A DNA stretch of 64,000 nt, from NCBI GenBank assembly GCA_052386455.1, contig JBQTKD010000034.1, forward strand, positions 43,793 to 107,792, in the 5' to 3' direction. This document shows, piece after piece, positions 43,866 through 52,069 of this stretch. The DNA comes from JBQTKD01 sp052386455. Lineage in GTDB: Bacteria > Actinomycetota > Actinomycetes > Sporichthyales > Sporichthyaceae. Under the pieces are notes generated by a model. That model had not been told where the DNA came from and did not search any database. It saw nothing but the letters and a program-made list of their open reading frames with translations. Numbering within the stretch: position 1 is the stretch's first letter; the number at the start of each line of letters is the position of its first letter. The translations under genes and the position numbers were made by a program.

Positions 43866-43881
43866 TCGAACTGATGTTCGA
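43866..43881. promoter_or_regulatory. LexA (SOS) box
   Basis: TCGAAC-TGAT-GTTCGA is an exact match to the symmetrical actinobacterial SOS box (TCGAAC, four bases, GTTCGA). It ends 5 bases before the first possible start of the DUF222-HNH gene, so LexA would block its transcription until DNA damage. Confidence 0.8.
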
Positions 43882-43886
43882 CTAAA

Positions 43887-45185
43887 GTGAGATGTGTGAG
43901 CAACCCCGTCCTCGACGCGTACGCCGCCCTCGGCAAGGCGCTGGACGGCCTGCGCAAGGCGATGGACGATCCGGCAAACGGGTTCTCGGACAGCGAACTG
44001 CTCGCACTGTTGCGGACCCACCACCGCGTCGAGGCGCGGTTGGACGCGCTCGGGGTGGACCTGGTGACTTACGCGGACATGCGCGACCTAGCCCACCGGA
44101 CCGGGGCGTCCTCGACCTCGGCGTGGCTGTCCGGAGTGTTGAAGCTGCATCCGTCCACCGCCGCGGATCGGGTGCGAACGGCGCGGGCGATGGAAACCGT
44201 CTGCCCGTGGACCTATCAGAATCTCGCCGACGGCGACATCTCCTACGAGCAGGCCTCCGCGATCGCCTCGGTCGTGACCGACCTGCCCAAGGGCTCGGAC
44301 GATCGCCAGCGCGGCAGGGCCGAGCGGTATCTGCTCGACCGGGCCCCGACCAGCAACGCCCTCGAGCTCAGGAAGCTCCACAAGCGGGTCGACGACCTGA
44401 TCGACCCGGACGGTCTGCTCGGCCGGGAGGCCACCGCGCAGCGGCGCCGCGACCTGACCGTCAAGAGCAACCACGACGGGACCCAGACGGTCCGCTGGAC
44501 CGATACGGACGAACGGATCGCAAAGTTCAAGGCCGCCCTGAATCCGTTGGCGACGCCGCAACCGGCGCCCGACGGGACCCAGGACCCGCGCGCGCCGGGG
44601 CAGCGTCGCGCGGACGCGATGGCCGACCTGGTCGAGCGCTCGCTGCGGCTCGGGAACCTTCCCTCCACCCGAGGGCACCGCGCGCACATCGTCGTCACCA
44701 TCAGCGAAGAGAACCTCCGGTCCGAGACCGGGTTCGGGACCACGACCACGGGCGAGACCCTGACCGCCGAGGCCGTCCGGCGGATCGCGTGCGACGCGAA
44801 CATCCACTCCCTGCACGTCGACGGCCACGGGGTCCCTCTCAAACTGGGCCGATCCCAGCGCTTCGCCTCGTCCGGCCAGTGGCTCGCCCTCGTCGCCCGC
44901 GACGGCGGATGTGTTGGACCCAACTGCACCCGGCCACCGGAGTGGACGCAGGCCCACCACATCGACTGGTGGGAGCACCTGGGCCCGACGGACCTCGACA
45001 ACCTGTGTCTGGTTTGCGATTTTCACCACGATCAGGTCCACCACCGCGGGTGGGAGATCGTGATGTCCGCGGATGGGCATCCGGAGTTCGTGCCGCCCGA
45101 ACACGTGGACCCGTTCCAACGCCCGATCCGCAACACCCACTGGCACATCGAACGCGGCAGCCGGCCGTCTCAACGCGCCGCCTGA
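43887..45185 (+). CDS. DUF222 domain HNH endonuclease (13E12-repeat type)
   Basis: The 432-aa protein has an N-terminal DUF222 helical domain (about 15-300) and a C-terminal HNH nuclease: GGCVGPNCTRPPEWTQAHHIDWWEHLGPTDLDNLCLVCDFHHDQVHHRGW, with the first zinc pair, the catalytic HH and the second CxxH. These proteins form large actinobacterial families, often in many copies per genome, of unknown role. The LexA box directly upstream agrees with SOS control reported for mycobacterial 13E12 members. Start is GTG 43887 or GTG 43896. Confidence 0.88.
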   Translation: MRCVSNPVLDAYAALGKALDGLRKAMDDPANGFSDSELLALLRTHHRVEARLDALGVDLVTYADMRDLAHRTGASSTSAWLSGVLKLHPSTAADRVRTARAMETVCPWTYQNLADGDISYEQASAIASVVTDLPKGSDDRQRGRAERYLLDRAPTSNALELRKLHKRVDDLIDPDGLLGREATAQRRRDLTVKSNHDGTQTVRWTDTDERIAKFKAALNPLATPQPAPDGTQDPRAPGQRRADAMADLVERSLRLGNLPSTRGHRAHIVVTISEENLRSETGFGTTTTGETLTAEAVRRIACDANIHSLHVDGHGVPLKLGRSQRFASSGQWLALVARDGGCVGPNCTRPPEWTQAHHIDWWEHLGPTDLDNLCLVCDFHHDQVHHRGWEIVMSADGHPEFVPPEHVDPFQRPIRNTHWHIERGSRPSQRAA

Positions 45186-45411
45186 ACGGCACTCGTCGGC
45201 GTACAGGTGGGCCTTGGACGCCGAGGGTGAGGTGGACGGTGGCCCCTGCCCTGGGCTTTGGATGGTCGCCAGTGTCACGGGGCACACACATACTCCAGGC
45301 CCGGCCGAACCATCCGTTGTGGCCATGCGCGTAGAAGTGTGACGCTGCGACTACCGATCCGGGCTCCGTCTGCCGACCTCACGGGGCTGCGACGGATCGA
45401 AAGGAGACCCC

Positions 45412-45930
45412 ATGCCCGGGCACCCCGCTTCGCTGTCCATCCGCGGCCTGGCCGTCACCGGCCTGGCGCTAGCCGTCTGCTTCCCTTCCTCGGCCTCCGC
45501 GGCGGCGGTCGACGCCTCCGGTCCGGCCGTGTGCAACGCACAGGTCACCGTCGCGCTCAAGCCCGGAGTCTCGACGAACTCCGGATCCTTCGACTACGCC
45601 AGCAACGGACAGAACGGCACCATCACCTGCCAGGGCGAGGTCAACGGCTCCCCCGTCACCGGCCCCGGCACTGTCGAGGACCGCGGCAAAGGCAGCGGAT
45701 CCTGCATGGGCGGCAAGGTCGAGGGCGTGAACATCGTGACGATCCCTACCGCGAAGGGGCCACAGACGTTCACGATCCCCGTCCGGGCGGACTTCAACGG
45801 GCCGCTCGGGATCAGGAACCCGGCGCCCGACTATCCAGGTGGCTTCCTGTTCGCCCCCACGAAGGGCGACTGCGTGACGGGCCCGATCACCGAGGTCATC
45901 GTTCAGATTCCCGGAATCCTGCTGCCCTGA
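45412..45930 (+). CDS. Secreted protein of unknown function
   Basis: The 172-aa product has a clear signal peptide (GLAVTGLALAVCFPSSASA, cleavage near residue 30). The mature part has four cysteines (residues near 41, 73, 97 and 154) and a beta-rich, Gly/Thr/Pro-rich sequence, with no domain recognised. It lies between the HNH gene and dapD, 34 bases before the latter. The ATG at 45412 is preceded by GAAAGGAGA. The 226 bases before it contain no other gene. Confidence 0.65.
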   Translation: MPGHPASLSIRGLAVTGLALAVCFPSSASAAAVDASGPAVCNAQVTVALKPGVSTNSGSFDYASNGQNGTITCQGEVNGSPVTGPGTVEDRGKGSGSCMGGKVEGVNIVTIPTAKGPQTFTIPVRADFNGPLGIRNPAPDYPGGFLFAPTKGDCVTGPITEVIVQIPGILLP

Positions 45931-45964
45931 CGCACGCGCAGCCGGGCTCGGTAACGTGGCCCGT

Positions 45965-46894
45965 GTGACAACGGGTGCCTGGGGCCATGGGCTGGCCACG
46001 ATCGTCGAATCCACCAACCAGGTGCTGGACACCTGGTTCCCGTCCCCCGCGCTGGGCGCCGCGGACGACGCCGCGCCGCCGGCCGAGCTCACCGCGCTGG
46101 TCGCGAAGGACGAGGCGCGCGGGGTCCGCACGGACGTGGTGCGGGTCGTGATCGCCGACCTGGCGGACGCGCCGAAGGATGCCCCGGACGCGTACCTCCG
46201 CCTGCACCTGCTGTCGCACCGCCTGGTCGCGCCGCACGGCGCGAACCTCGACGGCGTCTTCGGCCTGCTGGCGAACGTCGTGTGGACCAACCACGGGCCG
46301 TGCGCCGTCGACGGGTTCGACACCGTCCGCGCTCGGCTGCGGGCGCGCGGACCGGTGCAGGTGTTCGGCGTGGACAAGTTCCCGCGGATGGTCGACTACG
46401 TGATTCCCTCCGGCGTGCGGATCGCCGACGCGGACCGCGTGCGCCTCGGCGCGCACCTCGCTTCGGGCACCACGGTCATGCACGAGGGCTTCTGCAACTT
46501 CAACGCCGGCACGCTCGGCGCCTCGATGGTCGAGGGCCGGATCTCGGCCGGCGTCGTCGTCGGCGACGGTTCGGACGTCGGCGGCGGGGCGTCGATCATG
46601 GGCACCCTGTCCGGCGGCGGCAAGGAGGTCGTCCGCATCGGCGAGAAGTGCCTCATCGGCGCGAACGCGGGCGTGGGCATCTCCCTCGGCGACGAGTGCG
46701 TCGTCGAGGCCGGCTGCTACGTCACCGCCGGTACGAAGGTGCGCCTACCGGACGGCTCGGTGGTCAAGGCGCGCGACCTGTCCGGGCGGCCGGGCCTGCT
46801 GTTCCGCCGCAACAGCCTGACCGGAGCGGTGGAGGCAGTGGTCCGCGAGGGCCACGACTGGGGCGGGCTGAACGCTGCACTGCACGCCAACTAG
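45965..46894 (+). CDS. dapD: DapD: tetrahydrodipicolinate N-succinyltransferase (actinobacterial type)
   Basis: The protein of about 309 aa transfers succinyl from succinyl-CoA to tetrahydrodipicolinate in lysine/DAP synthesis. It has the actinobacterial start TTGAWGHGLATI, the substrate-binding FGVDKFPRMVDYVIPSGVRIAD and a left-handed beta-helix (residues about 165-260) with HEGFCNFNAGTLGASMVEGR and IGANAGVGISLGDECVVEAG. The GTG at 45965 is chosen; a GTG three codons upstream is possible. It ends 4 bases from the convergent DUF488 gene. Confidence 0.93.
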   Translation: MTTGAWGHGLATIVESTNQVLDTWFPSPALGAADDAAPPAELTALVAKDEARGVRTDVVRVVIADLADAPKDAPDAYLRLHLLSHRLVAPHGANLDGVFGLLANVVWTNHGPCAVDGFDTVRARLRARGPVQVFGVDKFPRMVDYVIPSGVRIADADRVRLGAHLASGTTVMHEGFCNFNAGTLGASMVEGRISAGVVVGDGSDVGGGASIMGTLSGGGKEVVRIGEKCLIGANAGVGISLGDECVVEAGCYVTAGTKVRLPDGSVVKARDLSGRPGLLFRRNSLTGAVEAVVREGHDWGGLNAALHAN

Positions 46895-46898
46895 GCGC

Positions 46899-47549
46899 CT
46901 AGAGCTTGCCGGCCTCGACCTCGGCGAGCAGCGCGTCGATGTCGCGCTCGATCTGGCTGCGCCCGTCGTCCTCGAAGACCGGCACTGCGGGCTCCGTCTC
47001 CGGACCCTGTCCATCGGTTCGCTCGGCAGGCCTCGCGAACTCGGCGAGGAGGTCCTCGATCGGGGTGACCACCGGCGTGCGACGGGCGATCTCGGCCATC
47101 AGCGTGCCGCGGTGGCAGCGATCGGGATCGGCGAACATCGTCATGACGGCGACGCGGCGATGCCGCGCGACCTGGACCAAGTCGCGGACGACGCGCTGCG
47201 CGACAGGCGTGCTCAGCCGCGAGCGGTACCGGGCGGACGCGGCGGCCACGGATGCACGGTCTCCGCGGAAGCCAACCTGGTCGAACTCGGGGACACCGAG
47301 AATTTCGTAGTGCACGTAGCTGATGCCGATGGCCTCGAGCGTCTCGGAGAGGGCGTTGCGACTGAAGCCGCGGCGGCTGCATCGGGGGATCAGCCGGGCG
47401 TCGACGAGCACCTGAACGCCCTCCTTCTGCAGGAGCGCGAGGAACTCCTCGAGCGATTGACCCTCGTAGCCGACGCCCACGACACCGTCGAGCGAGCGCG
47501 ACGAGCGAGGGACGAGCGAGGAGCCCGAGCGAAAGACGTCACTGTCCAT
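46899..47549 (-). CDS. DUF488 family protein
   Basis: The product of about 216 aa has the DUF488 core GVGYEGQSLEEFLALLQ, VDARLIPRCSRRGFSR, GISYVHYEILGVPEFD and MTMFADPDRCHRGTL, the last with a conserved Cys-His pair. The family is widespread and of unknown function. The first 20 residues (SGSSLVPRSSRSL) are encoded by an inverted copy of the dispersed repeat, so the true start may be the GTG at 47478-47480, just before the conserved core. A long acidic C-terminal tail follows. Confidence 0.82.
   Translation of the reverse strand: MDSDVFRSGSSLVPRSSRSLDGVVGVGYEGQSLEEFLALLQKEGVQVLVDARLIPRCSRRGFSRNALSETLEAIGISYVHYEILGVPEFDQVGFRGDRASVAAASARYRSRLSTPVAQRVVRDLVQVARHRRVAVMTMFADPDRCHRGTLMAEIARRTPVVTPIEDLLAEFARPAERTDGQGPETEPAVPVFEDDGRSQIERDIDALLAEVEAGKL
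47489..47532. repeat. Dispersed 43-bp repeat, copy 3 (inverted)
   Basis: The reverse complement of this stretch matches 2116-2158 and 40106-40148. It lies within the predicted 5' coding part of the DUF488 gene and would encode a Ser/Arg-rich segment there. Confidence 0.75.
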
Positions 47550-47614
47550 GGGCGCATTGTGCCCCCGACCCCCCGCCGTCAAGCCCGGGGGGCCGCTGTG
47601 AGGAGCAACCTCAC

Positions 47615-48541
47615 ATGCCGATGACTCGCAAGGCCAAGCGGGTCGTGGTGACCGGGACGGCGCTCGGCATGCTCGCCGTGGTGGGGGCGGTCACCGTGCG
47701 CCTGGCCTCCGAACACGTCGTCTTCACCCAGGCCTGTACGGCGACGGCGTCCGGGACCACGGTGCGCGTCAGCTTGGAGCAGGCGGAGAACGCCGCCACG
47801 ATCGCCGCGGTGGCCACGCGGCGGGACCTGCCCTCGCGCGCGACCACGATCGCGCTGGCCACCGCGCTGCAGGAGTCCCGGCTGCGCAATCTCGACTACG
47901 GGGACCGGGACTCCCTAGGCCTGTTCCAGCAGCGGCCCTCCCAGGGCTGGGGCACGCCCGCGCAGGTCACGGACCCGGTGTACGCGGCCGGCAAGTTCTT
48001 CGACGCCCTGGTCAAGCTCGACGACTACCGGAAGATGGACATCGGCGACGCCGCGCAGGAGGTGCAGCGCAGCGGCTTTCCGGACGCCTACGACAAGCAC
48101 GAACCACGCGCCCGCGTGCTCTCCTCCTCTCTCATGGGGAACTCGCCCGGGTCGTTCAGCTGTGCGCTACGCACCTCGGGCCTGCCCGACGAGGAAGCCT
48201 CGAGCAACGGCCGCACACCGCGGACCGAGAAGGCGCTGCGCGAACTGCAGTCGGCGTTCGGCGCAACGGAGGTCGTCGTCGTCCCGACGACGGCGGCGGG
48301 GCCGCAATCGGTGCGGGTCCGCTTCGCCGCCGAACCCGCCGGTTCGACCCGGGTGGGCTGGGCAGGGGCGCAGTGGCTGGTGGCGAAGGCCCGCACGCTC
48401 GCCGTGAAAGAGGTGCGGTTCGACGGACAAAAGTGGGCCGTGGGGCGCTCGGTGAAGGGCTGGCAGCGCGATACCCGCAGCGACGTTGCCCAAAGTGAGT
48501 TGATCATGGCCGCCGGTTACGTGGATTTCGAAGTTCGATGA
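47615..48541 (+). CDS. Membrane-anchored lysozyme-like protein
   Basis: The 308-aa protein has an N-terminal membrane/signal segment (residues about 8-28) and a domain with ATALQESRLRNLDYGDRDSLGLFQQRPSQGWG, the Glu-containing core of transglycosylase/lysozyme-like folds common in actinobacteria. The C-terminal 130 residues resemble a D-stereo peptide-binding or repeat-like region (GRTPRTEKALRELQSAFG and VRFDGQKWAVG). Database entries for relatives often carry a misleading heavy-metal-transporter label. Cleavage of glycan strands is plausible but unproved. GAGGAG precedes the ATG. Confidence 0.75.
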   Translation: MPMTRKAKRVVVTGTALGMLAVVGAVTVRLASEHVVFTQACTATASGTTVRVSLEQAENAATIAAVATRRDLPSRATTIALATALQESRLRNLDYGDRDSLGLFQQRPSQGWGTPAQVTDPVYAAGKFFDALVKLDDYRKMDIGDAAQEVQRSGFPDAYDKHEPRARVLSSSLMGNSPGSFSCALRTSGLPDEEASSNGRTPRTEKALRELQSAFGATEVVVVPTTAAGPQSVRVRFAAEPAGSTRVGWAGAQWLVAKARTLAVKEVRFDGQKWAVGRSVKGWQRDTRSDVAQSELIMAAGYVDFEVR

Positions 48542-48635
48542 TCTAGTGCGGATGTGCGCTTGAACCTGCGCGTACGCACCAAATGAGAAACTTGTCCGGC
48601 TTGGCACCGGATGAAAAGTGCCCAGGCGCAACCTA

Positions 48636-48654
48636 AAGTGAACCTCGTTCACTT
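48636..48654. promoter_or_regulatory. Palindromic candidate operator before the sortase-substrate gene
   Basis: AAGTGAAC and GTTCACTT (8-bp perfect arms) flank a 3-base spacer, 27 bases before the ATG at 48681. Such a compact dyad within the core promoter distance suggests a repressor site. No regulator gene is adjacent. Confidence 0.5.
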
Positions 48655-48680
48655 CTCTGCTTGCTCGTCTGGAGTTGACC

Positions 48681-49622
48681 ATGTCCCAGGACCCGGGTGC
48701 CGCGCCCGACGGCGCGCCAAGCGGTGACCAGCCCAACAACACCGCATGGGTGGTGGGTGCGGTGGTCGCGATCGCGGTGCTCGCCACCGTGCTGACGCTC
48801 ATCGGCATCAAGGCTGGCGACGATTCGACCACTCCGACGGCGAACCCGCCCGTCGTTCCCCCGGTGACCGCGGTGCCGGCCGTGACGCCCGCCAACCCGG
48901 CAACGGCCACGGCGACGGCCTCCGCCTCCGCGAAGCCGGCCACGGCGGCGCCGTCCACCGCCGCACCGGGCAGCTCCGTCAAGCCGTCCACCGCCGCACC
49001 CGGCAGCTCCGTCAAGCCGTCCACCGCCGCCCCCGCGACCTCGGCGAAGCCGTCGACCGCCGCCCCTGCCGCCACCTCGGCTGCGGCGAGCAGCGTGAAG
49101 CCCAGCGCGGCCGCGACCGTCGCCGCCCCGGCGAGCAGCGTGAAGCCGAGCGCTCCGGCCGTCGCTCCGGCGACCAGCGCGAAGCCGAGCGCCGCCGCCC
49201 CGGCCGCCACCAGCAAGCCGGCTCCGGCCGTGAGCGCCGGCACCGGCGTCTCCGCTCCGGTGGTCACCACCCCGGCCGTGCCCGCCGTGACGGCCAAGCC
49301 CGCGACCCCGGCCCCGGCCGTTCCCGCGGCGACCAGCAAGCCCGCCACCAGCGCGCCGGTCGCCACCTCGATGGCCACCAGCAAGCCGTCCATGGCGCCG
49401 AGCACCTCTGCGACCAGCACCGGTGCGCCCAGCACCGCCGCGCCGGCCGTGCCCGCAGCGAGCGCATCGCCGTCGGCCAAGCCGAGCGGCGCACCCGCCA
49501 CCGGATTCGGCGGCTCGTCGGACTCCGGGAACACCGCGATGGCTCTGGCCGGTCTGGCGGCGCTGCTCGGCGCCGGCGCGATCGCCGGATCCTCGATGCG
49601 GCGTCGGCGCACCCAGAGCTAA
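48681..49622 (+). CDS. Low-complexity Ala/Pro/Ser/Thr cell-surface protein, probable sortase substrate
   Basis: The 313-aa protein has a membrane helix near residues 22-45 (AWVVGAVVAIAVLATVLTLI), about 220 residues of Ala/Pro/Ser/Thr/Lys repeats (such as STAAPGSSVKP twice, and AATSKPA variants), and a C-terminus with APATGFGG, a hydrophobic helix (TAMALAGLAALLGAGAIAG) and a basic tail RRRRTQS. That end has the layout of a sortase sorting signal, with Ala in place of Leu in the LPxTG-type motif. The next gene is a sortase. The repeat region is probably an extended, possibly glycosylated wall-spanning stalk. Confidence 0.72.
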   Translation: MSQDPGAAPDGAPSGDQPNNTAWVVGAVVAIAVLATVLTLIGIKAGDDSTTPTANPPVVPPVTAVPAVTPANPATATATASASAKPATAAPSTAAPGSSVKPSTAAPGSSVKPSTAAPATSAKPSTAAPAATSAAASSVKPSAAATVAAPASSVKPSAPAVAPATSAKPSAAAPAATSKPAPAVSAGTGVSAPVVTTPAVPAVTAKPATPAPAVPAATSKPATSAPVATSMATSKPSMAPSTSATSTGAPSTAAPAVPAASASPSAKPSGAPATGFGGSSDSGNTAMALAGLAALLGAGAIAGSSMRRRRTQS

Positions 49623-49682
49623 TCTCCCGCGGGAGTCCCCACCTCTCCCGCTCCTGCAGCACCGAGCACCAAGGAACCAGAC

Positions 49683-50696
49683 ATGGGCCAGGCGCCGCCC
49701 GGGCCGTCCGTTGCGGGCGGAACCCCCGGGCGGCGCCGCCTTTTTCGGCTCGGCTGCGCGGCCGTGCTCGGCGCCGGCGGCCTGACCGCGCTGGCGATCG
49801 GGCTGGGCTACGGCCACGAGTCGCCGCCCGCACCCGAGGCGCTGTCCCCCGCCGAGATCGCGGCGATCGAGGCCGCCGCGCTCGACGCCCAGGCCGGCTT
49901 GGGCGAGGACCCCAGCCTGGCCCGCATGCCGCTGGAATCGCTCGACCGTGCGGCGCCGGTCCACCTGACAATCTCGCGGGTGGGGATCGACACCTCGATC
50001 ATCGAGTTGGGGCTCGCCCCGGACGGCACTCTCGAGGTGCCGCCGGACGAACGCAACTCCCCCGCGGGGTGGTACGGCGGGGGGCCCAGTCCCGGCGAGC
50101 GCGGGCCCACGGTCATCGTGGGGCACCTCGACGCTCCGGACTCCCCGGCCGTCTTCTACAACCTCGGCGCCCTGCGCGCCGGGGACATCGCCCGGATCAC
50201 CCGCGCCGACGGTACGGTGACGGCCTTCCGGGTGAGCGAGGTCGGGACCTACCCGCGCGAGTTCTTCCCCTCCAACGCCGTCTACGGACCGAGCGCCGGT
50301 TCGGTGCTGCGTCTGATCACCTGCGGCGGGGCGTACACCAAGGGCGCCGGGTACACCCACAACGTGGTCGTGTTCGCGGACCTGGTTGGCGCTTCGACGG
50401 CCCCGGAGGTCACGCCCACCCCGATCCCGCCGCCTCCGCCCGCACCCGCGCCTGCGCCTGCGGCCCCGCCGACGGTCGAGCCACGGCCCGCCGCGGATCC
50501 GGGCCGCTCCGTTCCCGGCCCGCCCGCGCAGCCCATCCCCGCCGCGCCCGTGGCGAGCCCACGCGAGGCCTCGAAGCCCGAGTCGGCGCCGCGGCCCCGC
50601 TACGTGCCGCCGCCCCCGAAACCGCCGCCCCCGAAACCCAAGCCGCGCCCGGCGCCGCCGGCGGCGGAGCCGTACGACCCGTGGGCGTTTAGCTGA
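49683..50696 (+). CDS. Class F-like sortase with long proline-rich tail
   Basis: The 337-aa protein has a membrane anchor (residues about 21-43) and a sortase domain (about 93-235). Visible landmarks are HLTISRVGIDTSI, VIVGHLDAPD with catalytic His148, VSEVGTYPREFFP and LITCGGAYTKGAGYTHNVVVFA with catalytic Cys214. No arginine follows Cys214 until the tail (about residue 264), although sortases need one there. The last 100 residues are Pro/Ala-rich (PPPPPAPAPAPAAPP, KPPPPKPKPRP) and may span the wall. It should anchor the protein encoded just upstream. Confidence 0.82.
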   Translation: MGQAPPGPSVAGGTPGRRRLFRLGCAAVLGAGGLTALAIGLGYGHESPPAPEALSPAEIAAIEAAALDAQAGLGEDPSLARMPLESLDRAAPVHLTISRVGIDTSIIELGLAPDGTLEVPPDERNSPAGWYGGGPSPGERGPTVIVGHLDAPDSPAVFYNLGALRAGDIARITRADGTVTAFRVSEVGTYPREFFPSNAVYGPSAGSVLRLITCGGAYTKGAGYTHNVVVFADLVGASTAPEVTPTPIPPPPPAPAPAPAAPPTVEPRPAADPGRSVPGPPAQPIPAAPVASPREASKPESAPRPRYVPPPPKPPPPKPKPRPAPPAAEPYDPWAFS

Positions 50697-50802
50697 CAAA
50701 CCGGGTGGATTGGCCGATTTCGGCGTGACGATCACAGGAGTGCTCGGGCGAGTTCGTGTCGTAGCGCTGACGAGTCGCGCCCGCCGGCCTATGGTCGCGG
50801 GT

Positions 50803-50982
50803 ATGGCTGAGATGGACAGCGAGACCACGAACGGCGGCGGGGACACCAACATGTTCCGGGCGTTCGTGAACAGCGCCGACCACTACCAAGAGCGGTCCGC
50901 CTCCAAGGGCCCCTTCGTCGTTGCGGGGGTGGCGCTCGCGATCGCGGTGCTCGCCTTCGTGCTCATCGTCGCGCTGGGCTGA
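50803..50982 (+). CDS. Small single-helix membrane protein
   Basis: This 59-aa product starts MAEMDSETTNGGGDTNMFRAF, has a polar middle (NSADHYQERSASKG) and ends in one strong membrane helix (PFVVAGVALAIAVLAFVLIVALG). No family was recognised. An ATG four codons upstream (50791) is also possible. It converges on hypE, 22 bases apart, and is not part of the hydrogenase operon. Confidence 0.5.
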   Translation: MAEMDSETTNGGGDTNMFRAFVNSADHYQERSASKGPFVVAGVALAIAVLAFVLIVALG

Positions 50983-51004
50983 CCAGAACGCGGACTGTCG
51001 CGGG

Positions 51005-52069
51005 TCAGCAGATCCGGGGCAACTGCTCACCCAGCGGCAGGTCGACCACCCGGGTGGCCCCGAACGTCGTCCGGGCCACCACCATGCCCGCATGGTCGGA
51101 CACGCATTCCCCGATCACCCTCGCTCCGGTGCCACGCGGATGCGCGCGCATCGCGGCGAGCACGGCGTCGGCGTGCTCCGGCGCCACGAAGGCCACGAGT
51201 TTGCCCTCGTTCGCCACGTAGAGGGGATCCAGACCGAGCAGGGCGCACGCGCTGGCGACGTCCGAGGGCACCGGGATCGCGGACTCCTCCAGACGAATCC
51301 CGACCTGCGCCGCGGCGGCGATCTCGTTGAGGGCGGTCCCCAGGCCGCCGCGCGTGGGGTCGCGCAGCGCGTGCAGGTCCCGCGTCGCGGCGAGCATCGC
51401 CGCGACCAGTCCGTGCAGGGGCGCGGTGTCGCTCACGATGTCGGTGCCGAACCGCAGTCCCTCCCGCACGCTCGTGATCGCGATGCCGTGCGACCCGATG
51501 TCGCCGCTGACGATGACGACGTCTCCGGCCGCGGCCCGGTCCGGGCGGATGTCGACCCCGTCGGGCACCAGCCCGATGCCTGCGGTGTTCACGTAGATCT
51601 GATCGCCGTGCCCGGCGTCGACCACCTTGGTGTCCCCGGTGACCACCCGGACCCCCGCTGCGCGAGCCGCAGCCCCCATGGCCTCGGCGACCGCCCCGAC
51701 CACCGCGACCTCGACGCCCTCCTCGAGCACGAAGCCACAGGAGAGGTAGGCCGGGACGGCGCCGCTGCAGGCCAGGTCGTTGACCGTGCCGTTGATCGCC
51801 AGATCTCCGATGCTGCCGCCCGGGAAGAACAGCGGACGCACCACGTAGCTGTCGGTGGAGAAGGCGATCCGAGCCCCGCCCAGGTGCACCACCGCCGAGT
51901 CGGCCAGCGGCCCCGCGGCCTCGCCCGCGAAGGCGGGCAGGAACAGGTGCTCGACGAGTTCGGCGGACAGCTGGCCGCCGCCGCCGTGGCCCATCACCAC
52001 CGTCGGGCTGTCGCGCAGGGGCAGCGGGCAGGACCAGACCGCAGGGTCGATCGTCGCGTTACCGGCCAA
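51005..52069 (-). CDS. hypE: HypE: hydrogenase maturation, thiocarbamate dehydratase
   Basis: The 354-aa protein takes the carbamoyl group from HypF onto its C-terminal cysteine and dehydrates it to thiocyanate for the Fe(CN)2CO ligands. The PurM-like fold shows VVMGHGGGGQLSAELVE, AFSTDSYVVRPLFFPGG, GDLAINGTVNDLACSGA and DPTRGGLGTALNEIA; the protein ends in the invariant PRIC. It starts with TTG at 52067-52069, supported by GGGAGG 9 bases upstream, and overlaps the hypD stop by 11 bases. It is the last gene of the hydrogenase operon. Confidence 0.95.
   Translation of the reverse strand: MAGNATIDPAVWSCPLPLRDSPTVVMGHGGGGQLSAELVEHLFLPAFAGEAAGPLADSAVVHLGGARIAFSTDSYVVRPLFFPGGSIGDLAINGTVNDLACSGAVPAYLSCGFVLEEGVEVAVVGAVAEAMGAAARAAGVRVVTGDTKVVDAGHGDQIYVNTAGIGLVPDGVDIRPDRAAAGDVVIVSGDIGSHGIAITSVREGLRFGTDIVSDTAPLHGLVAAMLAATRDLHALRDPTRGGLGTALNEIAAAAQVGIRLEESAIPVPSDVASACALLGLDPLYVANEGKLVAFVAPEHADAVLAAMRAHPRGTGARVIGECVSDHAGMVVARTTFGATRVVDLPLGEQLPRIC

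Noticed and set aside
45186..45411. Small gene between the HNH gene and the secreted protein
   Set aside because: The open frames here lack a ribosome-binding site, have no recognisable features and overlap each other.
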